This document shows positions 42,241-55,100 of a DNA stretch of 64,000 bases, piece by piece (the stretch's first letter is position 1; each line of letters starts with the position of its first letter). The notes under the pieces are model-generated. The model saw nothing but the letters and a program-made list of their open reading frames with translations, was not told where the DNA came from and ran no database searches. The position numbers were made by a program, and so were the translations under genes. This DNA is from Rhyacophila brunnea. Taxonomy: Eukaryota; Arthropoda; Insecta; Trichoptera; Rhyacophilidae. The DNA lies in the NCBI GenBank assembly GCA_022495005.1, contig JAGYXB010000809.1:116314-180313 (forward strand), read 5' to 3'.

Positions 42241-42785
42241 TTCATTTATAAGAGCTTTGAGCCGTGTTCACTCATGAATGTAATTCTCCATTTAGGTGGG
42301 TAAGTATATATAAATTTTGATGTTATCTTGCAGAGAAAACAGTTATCTGACCTTTTCACTATATTATATACATGCAAATGTAATGTTTTCAAATAATTGA
42401 TATGGATTATTTATATACCATCGTATTATTTTCTCGAAATCATAAAGATACTATAATAGCATTTAAGTATCGACCTATGTTCAATTTGAATTGGGCTATA
42501 ATAATAATATACCCGTAGATAATATATCAATAATATGTTTGCTACGATATCCACCCAAATTATCAATATGTACTTGCACAGGTTTGATTACAAACTATGA
42601 TGAAATTAACATTTTACAAATATTATATTATTTTGACAGCCCAGTTTTCTGATCGGCGGACACGTGCAGGTGTTTATCAAATAATAATGTAAGATTGTCG
42701 ACAATAATAATAAGGATCGATTTAAATAAAATTGACGTGCTTACGACGCCGAGGTCCTTTTTATATCGGCTCTTCAGCCCCCCCT

Positions 42786-43174
42786 TAAGTATGCTTTGAT
42801 TTTTTTTTGTTATTATAAATAATACTTGTATTTTTTTTTCTATATTCGCTTCTTCTCTCTTGTGAGGGTAATGTTTGACTTATAATGTAAATCTCATGTT
42901 GTGTACGTCTTGAATTTAGATTTGTTATGTCCACAATGTTTTGTATTCTTAAATAAATAAATAAACAGATAAAAATCTTTAATGTGTGCCTTTATTAATA
43001 GACATCCTCACTCAGAAATTTCTATACTTAAAATTTTATTAATAGGAGAAATAAAACAAATCTTTCTAATAGTGGCCATTAATTAGCTCATTTGTTTTAA
43101 TAATAATACATATGGCAACATTTGATATTATGTTGCCAAAAATAAAAATTTCACTTGTCATTCATTCGGCAAAA
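42786..43174. promoter_or_regulatory. Upstream flank and 5' leader of UBR4
   Basis: 390 bp of AT-rich DNA before the chosen start. In-frame ATGs occur at 43112 and 43130. I cannot point to a TATA box or initiator with confidence. Confidence 0.3.
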
Positions 43175-46100
43175 ATGGCTACTCAAAGTGGAGGAGTCGA
43201 CTGGTCGTCGACTATAAAACCTATTTTAGCCATATTGCAAGGAACGAATATCAGTAAAAGTGAATTAATCGATTTAATACATGCTCTTTCTAAAAGGTAC
43301 GGTATATATTAGTCTCCAAAACAGTACATATTCGTACCGTTGTGTCTTTGAAATTTTCTCTTCTCAGGTCATGATCACAGTAATGTTTTGCGTTTTACAC
43401 AAAAAATGTCGGTAATATTTAAGCTGAAATAATTTGGGGGACATACCTATATATAATTAGAGTTTCCATTATGAACTCCTGATTTAAAAAATTGTAATCA
43501 TTAAGCAAATTGCACAATAATAAATAGCTCATGCCGCACGTAACTGATGAGTCAATGTTGGGTTGTTATTTATTGTTGCATCTCTTCAAGTGGTCGATAC
43601 CTCTTGAGTGCTACTTGAATATTGGATAGTCCCAGGATAAGCTACCAGACATTTAGAGAGATGTCAATGTCGTATTCTGTATATCGACTGTTAAAGGCAA
43701 ACTAGCACAATTGAATATTTTGTTTTTGTCCACACTTCACCACTATATTCCTGCGTTTTGTAGCACCAAATCACAAAACTGTTTCGCCCCTTGCTTTTAT
43801 ACATGTCAATCAACATTATCACATAGATTTCAAATTCCAGATTGTGTTAGGATTTTTTTTCTTGCTCTACTGAAAACTTGCCAATGTGTTGTCTTTCAAC
43901 AGTCGATATATTTGGTTTTTTTTACTGGTTCTCCGCCACCGCTCGCTGTCATCTGTCAGTGAGCGCAGTGTTGCCAACCGAACTATAATTATAGTACATT
44001 TTGGTTCGCGTACTATTAAAAAAGTATAGCACGTCAAAAATACCACAATTGTTAAAAATGGAATTAATTGAATTCGCCGGTTGTGCGAATATTCCCCATT
44101 GCTTATTTCATTGCGTTTAAAAGTTGTCTATATTGTTGATGTTTAAAGTTCCGTAAAATGTTCGTACTTCAATCACAGCAAATCGTAATAATGTGAAGCG
44201 AGGGACGTAGTAAGTATAATCTATATAATATAAATAATACAAGATCTCAGTGTGCGATATTAGTCTATGGACGTAGTCTTGCGTTGTATACTCTAAAAAA
44301 ACTAACGTGACAGTAATGACAGCGGCCAGTGTTAGCATTTAGCATTTTTCAGTCGTAAGAGATGTTTTAAGAAAGCAGGGCATCGGGGTTTCTCGAATTC
44401 TCCATTATGTTTATGTGACAAACAAAAAACTTACATTTTCAACACGTCCTATAATTTTTGCCGAAATACTATAATATCATGGACCGCGTACTATAATTCG
44501 ATGACAAAAAGATTGCTAAAATTGCCAAAATGGCGACTGACTGATAAAGACGATGGAGAACCAGTAAAAAGCACTGATATATTTAATATTAATTAAAATA
44601 TGCTGTAGTCGGTATTTAAATATTTTAATAGTCAGGACTTTTCATGTGTTGTGATGTCCATTTATTTTTCGACGTGGGACATGCAAACAAACCAAAAACG
44701 AACACCGGCTCAAAAACATAATTCATATTTGTGCAGTATACCTACCTCTACCTGTGAAATGCACAATTCGCACAAGTATACATGAGTATTTTGACTGTAA
44801 GCCATATGAAAATATATTAATTTCTATACTGTATGGTAGAGGTAGACTGTTAAGATTCAACATAAATTCTTTTCTTTCGACCATGTCCGATCCTAATGGG
44901 ATCATATGGGCCTCCACAGAGTAGAGGATTGTATTGACAGATTTTGTTTTTTATGAGAAATGGGTGTTAGCCACTTGCTCAATCTATTAGGTCCATACCC
45001 TGACACATAAATTGAAAAACAATATGTGTACTTGTCAGACCCAGGATTCGAACCTGGGACCCACGGCGTTATAGTCCAACGCTTAAGCCGCGCGGCCAAC
45101 GTGGGCCCAATAACAATAATAATAAATAGTGCACAGTAAACTTTGTATGTATACAGTATGCCAGTGGTGAGCTAAGATTCGACATAGATAGTGTACACTA
45201 AACTTTGTCAATCATACTTATATGTTTTCATTGAACTAATAATACGATTTGCAGATGGTGCTGGTTAGTTTTTAAAATTCAATTAAACTCTGCCGAAGCC
45301 AAACCATAATAGTTTTGGTTTGCTATGGGCGATCCAATAAAAATAGTATGCACTTTTTCAGTTGTACTTATTTGTTTTCATTGAATTAAGAATACATATT
45401 ACAGATGGTGTTTGTAAGTTTCTTAAAATACATTAAGGCTATACCTCAGTTGAGGCACGGTCTAAAAAGATCGTGGATAGGCGATGCGCGGATTGCGGGT
45501 CGCCGTTGCAAATGACGCATGCCAAACGAAATATAATTTGTCGTATAAATCCAACATGCATCCATTTAATGTTCTGTTTATTGTTAGTAACAATAATAAT
45601 ATATTCATTGACATGTTTTCTTTTTAAAGTAAATGGGTAACGTTTTTAGTCATCTTTACACGATTAAAGAATTAATACGCCCGTCGCCATCACGAAACAA
45701 ATTGACGTGTGCCCAGCTCGACATTCTCTCTCAGAATGCCAGCGAGTAGTGAGCGAGTCCAAAATTTCGTTGCGCCTATAGTTGAAAATTATTTGCCGTT
45801 TCGCCTTCAGCCCTGCCTAACCAAACCATAATTGATAAAAAATATTCTCCTAACGAATATTTTTTTAATATTATGTACTATGGCTTGGATTAGGCAGGGT
45901 TTAATTGAATTTTAAATAATTACAAGGTAAAAAGAACTTTTTATATACAATGTTTTAAAATTTTCCTGTTGAATTATTATGCTCAATATGCTCAAACTTG
46001 TACTTGATATGAAGTAAATAAAAAACAAACAAATATAGAATACTGAAATGTCATTTTGATTTCCATAGTAACGCACGCATATATCAATAATTTAGTTGCT

Positions 46101-49100
46101 AGGTCCACCCCCTTAGTATCCAATAATAGTGATTGGATTACGGATTTCTTCCGAAATAACTTTTCATACAAAAACAGAATTAACTGAAAATGAATTCAAT
46201 TCTACTTAAAGATGGCTAAAAGTATTAAAGAATGCATTTTATGTTCTGATATATTCTAAAAGTTTCAAATGTTTTAGTCGGAAAGTTAGTTAAAATCGAT
46301 TGCAGGTTTTGTACATAAACAACCACCGGAAATAAAGAATATTGGCCAAAACCGCTTTAAAAAATACGTTTGACTGACAAACTTTAATGTGTTCTATTTA
46401 TGTTGGATATTGACAGCCTACCTCCACCCTTCGCCACTGGTATACTTGCGTATGGACGCTTATCCACATAATAACTGAATGTGTGTACTTGCGAGACTTG
46501 CAGAAGTCTGAACCAGTAGTCTATTATTCATTGCATTTTTCAATGGATCAAGCATAAACCGACACCGTTCATGTATATTTGTGCTATGTGACTGTCAAAT
46601 TGCACACAAAAAAGTGTCTGCGGCTCATAGCGATAATATTAAATAATAGTTTAATAGAATTTTTATAATATCATTCTACCTAGTAAATGGTGACTCAATT
46701 AATAGAAAGTGGGCATTTGTATGTATGTATGATGCACACAATAGAACCTCAATTTTATCATTATGAATTTACCTATGAAATGTTATACGTGTTGAGAAAT
46801 CATCTTTCTTCTTAGTACGGCTACCACATTTAAACAATACAACTGTTAACTAACCATCTACGGCAGAGTTTTAGTACATAGGAACACAGGACACTAAATG
46901 GCGAGATGCTTTTTTTATTATCTAAATTATTTTTTTATGCATCACAGTGCATGATTTTTTAATATCAGTTCCATGCGGCTTCGTCTTGAGACATGTGAGT
47001 GAATCAATAAAATCTTTTTATTCATACAATTTGTAGGGCATCGGAAGGCTACATATAAATACATGACGGGCGAAGATAAGGAACGCAAATCATTGACCTA
47101 CTCTTTCATGAGTTCCCATTTTTGGTACTCATATTTTTCTGGTGTACGCTGGACATGGCCTACCAAGTTTTACGAAGTCAGGGAGTTTTGAATCCTGGTA
47201 TATGCTTACATCGTTATACCTGATTCCCACACCCACTTTCTCTCATGTGTCTGTCCATATATCCGATGCAAAATGTTCGGTCTAAAGGTGTCAATCAGTC
47301 ACACTGCTACACTGCTTTCGCCGTTAGTATCCATAATTCGCTTTCACGTGTATGACAGTTTTTTAAAGATGAATTTATGTTTTTCCGTATAATATATATG
47401 ATCTGTTGGCTAAATTGACTGATTAAAATTCTGATTCTATTTCTGGGGGGGGGGGTTTATTATATGAAAAATATGGCCCGAGGACCTCCTGTGTGCAAGT
47501 ATAAACACTCAAGGATACAATGACATCTATATCCGGCTTAACACTACCTAGAACTACAACGTAGGTGTCTACTTCTAGGTTGAAAAATAGGTGGTACCAT
47601 TGTAACGCAGAAGTATCCTCATTGTATTGTTGACTGTTTATCAGTTGATAATGTCCTTAGATTCAAGTTTACGATCCCGGCTTTGATCTTTATTAAAATT
47701 ATGTGAATCTAACGTCTGCCGTTTAACCACTGCAATTTGGGTCTTCCAACACTCCACCCGGATGGCTTTGCTTCAAAAACTTCCCAGACTAGTCAGCCCA
47801 GGTCCTTTAGTTGAATATGAGCAGCCCATTTGAGTCGAGAAATGTTGATGGTTTTAATAAAAAATACATAATTTATGTAATTGGTATCTTATGTGTTATT
47901 CCATCCATTTCTTGTAAAAGTAAAGTTTGTTAATACAACTTCCACTCTGTGGAGGCCCATATGATCCACCTGGGATTGAGCGAGATGTTATTTTGAAAAC
48001 CATTACTATAATCTGGGTCACGGCTCAAAAAGGTTAAGAAACTCTAAGGCACGCTATAACCTTAGTATGGTTGCATAGCGGATATGGAAACTGCAGATAC
48101 AGAAATGAGAAATGTATAAATAGGACAATGACTGATAATAACTTGCCCTACTTAAGTACTTGTATTCTACTTTATTGGCCATTTTAATTTTAATTACAGT
48201 GATGCCGAATTCCAAGATTATGATGCCTCTCAAGAAAACTTCTTCACTCCATTGGCAATATTGTCTGCACATCTCATCGCTTCAAACACTTCATATTGTA
48301 AGTTTGAAACGTGCCGTGAAATTACCTTAGTTAGCCAGTAGAAATTGTGCTTAATTTGGAGTGAGAACATCTCAGATTAAAGTTATAAAGATTGAATTAG
48401 ATACTATGTCAACAAACTAGTGTGTATGCTGGCGCACAGGCGACGTAGTCTGCTTTAACTGCTTGAACGGTAAAGCGGCGGGCGGCGCGGGGACGGAGGA
48501 GGGACACCAACTGACAAGTACATGTTTTGTTCAACCGTTCTTCTAATTTTTTAACTTTTTTAAGTAATAACTCTACTATCACTAACATTCGATTTGGTTC
48601 AGCAGACACGAGAGTTCAGTGTGTTTCAATCGCACTTCGACTACTTTCGGTTATTGCCTAGATCTTCTTGTCGGACAGTATTTCCTATGATTTTTAACAA
48701 ATGAAGCAATTGAATATATGGAAAATAATGCTGTGAAAAAAATTATTCAGAATAGCATCTCTGCGCAACTCGAGTGTGCTATTGTGTGCTGGTGTCGCAA
48801 TAAAATGACAGCTCGAGTGGTTGTCTAATTAACTCGCCCGGCAGAACTGCCATTTATAGTGTTATTTTTGATGTTTCGTACTAAATGCATAGAATACATT
48901 ATAGCATTTTTAACACAATTTTGCATGATTTTCAAGTTACATTGTATTGTAAGAATATACCTGCAGGCCTGGTCTCAAGATGATCAGACTGATCGGGCTC
49001 AGTCGGGTCTTGCACAGTATGGGGCCTCGTGCCTTACGCGGCATCGGATGACTTAATAAAAAAAAGAGCGAAAAGACAAGAACATTTTTTTTTTTTTTAA

Positions 49101-52100
49101 ATTCTAATCAAATATTTAATTATCACTGCCAGCCAATTTTTACTAGGTAGACACTTGTAGGCCAGCTATTTGTGGAATAAACACAGACTGATAAATATTT
49201 GTGAAAATTTACCAAATCAACATGTTTCCCGAGTTTATTGTGAATATTTTCACACTAAAATGATTTGTTTAGAAAATATACATAAATAGTTTATTCAGAA
49301 ATAATTATGATGTTTGATCAGTGAGTTAACTCGTCCGTGGCCTGACGTGACATACCTGCTTTGGCGAGTTAATGCATGCCAATCTGTGGCACTTATCAGG
49401 TTAATGCATGGTACTTGTACTGTAGAATCTGACCGCATTGAGAATATAAATCTTCAACATGTTTCTGATAAATATATACACGAAAAATACATTTGAAGTG
49501 AGCTCATTGGCATCTGTAGATTGCTGTACAAAGCAATATTATTGTTGGGCTAATAAAAGTTCTAACTATTATGATGTCTTCTAATTATATCTGTTGATCG
49601 TTGTTGAAGAAGTTGGGAATTTCTTTTTTCCTACAAAATATAAATGTTTCTGATAAAAAGGCAACAGAAATATATTGAATAGGTAAATAGCTTTGTTCAG
49701 TAGATATTAAAATAATGTAGATTTAAGTATATTTGCCTTCACAGCAGGGAATTCACACATTTACTTCAATAATATGGTCTCGCATTTGCTAAGACCGGCT
49801 CTACGGTGTCTTACCCCATTTGTAGAGGGATCATGTTAAAGCAGCAATAAAACAATGCCGCTATGCAACTGTATATTTTTCAAGGAAACTGAACCATACC
49901 AGAAATCAAATGAAATGTCTATGCTACTAATATTTTGAGTAATTTTTTCACCAAAACGTGAGATCTTGCTTCGTTTTATCACCAAATTTTTTCATTAACC
50001 CATAGCCGACCAAGCACGAGGATTTCACGTGTGGCATTTTTTTGTCTTTTGTACCAAGCACGAGAAATTCACGCGCCTGAGAAGGCACGTTTTCGTTAAC
50101 GTCCATAGGCATTTATCGAAAAAATAATGAATTAAATAAGTTTAAGGATAAGATTTCTGCACCACATAAAACTTTAGTTAGCGAGGTTTCTTACCAAATA
50201 AATATATTATAGATTGTTTAAATGCACGTACTGAATATATTTGTAGGCCATCCTTTTTTTATATATGTTCCAAAAATCAATTGTTTTCAGGTTATATATT
50301 TTGAGTTATTGATATTTGATTATTGGAAGTCATTTTACTGTTCTATATCCAAAAATAAACTTGGATTGAATGACCAATTTGTGTTTCGGAAAGTCGGACA
50401 CCAATGGGTTAACAAATTTGACAGCTCCATCTCCTAGATGCCAGCATAATATCTCTTCATACTTACTAGAGATACTGACAATGGTTAAACGGTTACTGCA
50501 ACACCGTCTAGTAACTGACAAACAAATTATAGAATTTATAAATATGAATTTAGAAATTATAAATCGAGCATCGGAGCAGGAGCAGCGGAGCAATGGGGTT
50601 TTGCCCGGAGCCGGAGCACCGAAAATTTGTAGTGCTCCACTGCTCCAGATGTTTTTTTTATTATTAAATTTTCATCCTAAAATCCAATGAAAATATTATA
50701 TTTGACATTTTGCAACACTTTGCTGTAGGCAATTTTATTCAATAGAATTAATAATGATAATGACGAATAATAAATCTTATTTTAAAAGCACTATAATTAT
50801 TTACTACCTAGTAAAATATTTAAAACTTTATTTTTTAACATTTGTATACCTACCTATTAAAACTTTTTACCCGGAGCGGGGCAACTCAAAAATGGGTCCA
50901 TTCCAACCCTCGGGAAAAAATTGCTTTCTTCCCATAACTTACGTTACTTACATGTTTTTCTTAAAAATGTATTGCATTAGTAACTATATTTCTTCATATT
51001 TATTATTATTATGTTTGTTGTGTTTTAACTTAACTTTATGCTTTTAGTGAGTTCAGAAAATCTGAGTACGCTCCGTGAAGCGAGCTCCGTAATCATCCGC
51101 CATTTGCTCTTGAAGCTTGCATTGCACAATGGCATCACTCCTGAAGGACCTCCCGCCCAGACTATTTCTATCAAACAGGTATTTATTGATTGTTCATAGT
51201 TGATATTTACAGTAATAACTGGACAGGGTAGAAGACGAAGACCGGGAAGATGTATTTCTCAGTCTGAGAATCTCCGACAACGGTTCAATGAGAACATGAC
51301 AGCGGTAATTAAAGTAGAATTATCTGTTCTTATTTTAATAAGTCAGCCTATGTACCAGTCAACTAATTTTCAGATAAATAAGAAACAACATATAACCAAT
51401 GGTGTAGTAGGTCGGAGTGCACTGTGTGGGCCTCCCGGGACTATTTTTCAGGCGGGCTCCGGCATTTCAAACTGTTCTCATAAATGCTACGCATGATAAA
51501 TTTGAATCGCGCGAATTTGTATTCTTGCAATAATCTTTTCGATATTATTTTTGTTAGCAAAAATGTGAAAGAGACAATTAGTCGGTCCAATTCTGAAGCA
51601 ATGTTATTAATACCTTTTTACTGAGAGCAGTGAAATTCATTCAGCGATGAAACATTGACTTATTGTAGAATATGCTTTTGAATTGGGGAGGGGAGGGGTA
51701 AAATTGACCTATTGTTCATACATAAGATTATGTCATTCACTTGCATAGACTAATAAATTAAAATATACTTGTATTCAAGTGCTATCTCGCTTGCGCGCAT
51801 TTAATGTCAATAGTATTGAAAGTCTACCAACTAGCGAGCGACTCGTGATGATATCATCGCATGCGTTCGAACAAGTTTATTCGGCCAAACGTACTGAGTA
51901 TGGGTAGTTTCATCCGAGATTTGAGTACACAAACTGGTGACAGTATTTCCAACTCACCTCTAATACTTAGTGACAATAGTGAGCTAATGCATTAACCACC
52001 CTGTCTTTTTATTATTGTTATTGCAGTTACTTATTCCACTGGCATCTCTGTGCGGCTCCGAGGATACAGTTTTGTCACACGCCGACATCATTGTGCTGGC

Positions 52101-55100
52101 ACTTCTTCTCAAGGAATCCAAAGTCCCCATCAATAATACTTCAGGTAGGCCTTTAAATTATTTAAGGAAAATAGGAATCCATGTTAAAAAAAGACTTATT
52201 AAATCATATAAATTTGTGCTTGTTGCGATTTGTCAGGTTGGGATGCAAGCAAACCGACGGGCCAGAGCAGCGAACGTGCAGCGTCGCAGCGCAGAGCCGA
52301 CGGGCTGGCCGAAGTGCTGACGGGACCGTTACCCCGTGCTTCTGCTGCCGCGGCCACGCCCGCCCCGGCCCTTCCGCCGCGTCATGCCCCGCCTCCCGCC
52401 GACCCCGCACCCCCTGCCAAGACCACGCTTCCTGCCGCTGATGTCACGGTCACCGCTGATGCAGCGCCGCAACCTGCTCTCGATACTAAGGTGCGCTCAC
52501 CACATTAAAATGAACCTCGTGATGAATGATTTTTTGTGCAATTAATTAAATCCATCAAATCAAATTTTATTTATTGTTCATTTCTGCGACTGTAGTGTCG
52601 CGATGAATGGGGTAGAAGTGGTAATTTTTAACCACCTCCCCACCAAAGCTACCACGGATCGCAATGGCTGTCCTCTTCCTCTTCACTACCGTTGACCATT
52701 ATTCACTGGTAGTGAAGCTACCGAGAGATAAGTCGTCCTTATTTCCGGATACCGGTGTCACTTCAAGTGTCTGAAACGTTGAGGTCTTCGGAGCGACATC
52801 TTGCTTTCCCGATGATGTCTTCTTCGCACATGTTTCGTCTTTCAAATCTGCTGTAATTTTTTGCGATCTAGTTACTCAAGACATTGCATTAGTAACACGG
52901 GTCGTCAAGTCTTTTCGAGTTGTTAACAGTTTAGGGTCATTAACCGCATTTACGTCAATTAATGTTAGTGTAATTAAAGTCTTCAATTTCGCGGATCGGC
53001 AGGCGGTAGTGGGGGGAGACGTACCCACTGACATGAACAATTATTAACTTGTTCTTCAGTCCATTCTACTTTTTTAACTAATAATAGCACCAAAAGTAAT
53101 GTATTTTCAGGAACTGACTCAATATTCTAACACTGCACGTATTTGTCTTCAGTTGGCATTGTTAACTGATTTTAAACATGTCCAACAGGCAAGTGATATT
53201 ATAAAAAATGCTGAGAGCACACAGAATACGTTGTTACAAAACAATGGTCAAGCTTAGATAAATGGTCTGCCAATGTTTGAAATATTAATCTGAGTTTTTA
53301 TAATCAATGAAAAATTGTAAATTGTAGGATTAAATATATAAATTGTTTTGAATTATGAGGATCAGATTGAGAATTGAGAATTAGAGTAATTTTCCTCTGT
53401 ACATAATCATCAAATTATTTTCCTTTTATATTAATTAATAAAATTCAGTAAGTTATTGTGTTTCCCCCCTATTTTAATATATATTAACACTATACGGTCC
53501 GCGAATTTTTGCGACGTACCTACACCAATATCCGGTATTTTTAAATGAAAATCAACAAATTTCGATCACGAAGTTAAAAATGCTATAACTTTTGAACCTA
53601 TTGATATATTTCAATAAAATTTTCAGAAAATACTTAAAATATATCAATGCATCAAATTGTGTCATTTATTTAACACTTGTCAACCTCTGGCTCGCGTTCC
53701 ATAAAGGTAAAGTATATAATTTGTAAATTTTCGTAAATTGTTTATTATATGTTATTAGATTAGTTCAATTTGTTAAATATAATGTAAAGGAAACAGCCTA
53801 TTGATATAAAGCAATCACAATATATTATTTTTTAAATTAAAAATGTAATAAATATTCAAATACAAAATGTTTTACACCGCTATAGAATACGTATCAATTC
53901 ATTTTTAGCGCTACTACTCATATCTCTGATTATCAAATATAATAAAATAACAAAGACTTCACACAAACTGTGAGTGTTTAAAAATAAATGCACATTCATT
54001 CCCGACCGAATACTTATTTAGTGATTTATTGGTTTTACGAGTTTTATGGCTGAGGCCTAGCGATAGAGGCAGTGCAGTGGCGTGCATATTTTCCCGTAAA
54101 TTTAATTAAATAAAATGCACGCATATACATTCCTACCGCTTATTACAATTTGGTATTTTTGTAGGAATCGAGACAATCCAATAACAGTGCAGAGGCGTGC
54201 GTAAAAAAATCATATAACAAAATCTAAGAGCAATAAATTGTAAAACAAACATCCATATTCCACAAAAATATTTGAATCAACACTCAATCTTATGGATACC
54301 TTTAGATAACTGGCTAGGCATGAAATAATTATTGGCACATAATAATATAGTGTACGAGTAGATTTAAAACAAATTAAAAACTAAAACTGAAATTATTTGA
54401 AATAGTTTATAAAACTATGAATGTAAATGAACTAACAACTAATACACTTTTTTAAATGATACGAAAAAAAGCAATTACCAATATGTAGATGTAGAGGTAC
54501 TTTACACTCTTTGGACATGTAAATAGGTTCTTTTCGAAGTTTATGTGAGGAACACACTTTACACTTTCTTCTTAAACGTTTATTAGTTGCGGAAATCCCC
54601 AGAAATATTTGATGTTGTTTTACACTGCCAGAGAGTCTTTGTAATGAAGTAGGTGAACTGGTTTTATGGGTTGAATCTGTATCAGAAGATGTAGAAGGTG
54701 CATGCGTTTCCGCAACATCAATTGATTCAGATGTCTGTATATCCTCGATCCAAACTTTATGTTCAACAAAAAATCGTGAAATTTCATTTTTCATTATTAG
54801 TGAAATGTAAATAACGCAATATTTGAAAAACTGCTTACGTGGAATAAGTGGATTTGTCGGCCAATAAGAATGAGTCGCTTTTCTGACAATGCCCATTATT
54901 ATCACCAAACCGAACCACTTTTTCAACTCCGACATGGTTATGTCCACACATTTTTTAGATTTAGCTTTAGGACTTAAATTATCAGTGTCAAATGTTACTC
55001 TTCGACGCCAATGTGGCGTTCCCGGACCGTAAAGTGTTAAGAAGCCGATTGTGTCCTTTATTTAAACTACCCCTAGAAAAGTAAAAGTAACCGTTCCGTT

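Larger units (their letters stand above)
38535..42785 (-). repeat. Dispersed repeat, family D, inverted copy split by two insertions
   Basis: 38535-38704, 41098-41280 and about 42370-42785 together reconstruct the 0.87-kb family D element seen intact at 14705-15570, in reverse orientation. The first gap is a 2.39-kb LTR-like insertion (38705-41097). The second is a satellite-bearing repeat (about 41281-42370). Confidence 0.7.

Noticed and set aside
50570..50660. GGAGC/GCTCC-rich palindrome as a separate transposon
   Set aside because: The ends GGAGCAG...CTGCTCC are suggestive, but no target duplication or second copy was seen, so it was not called.
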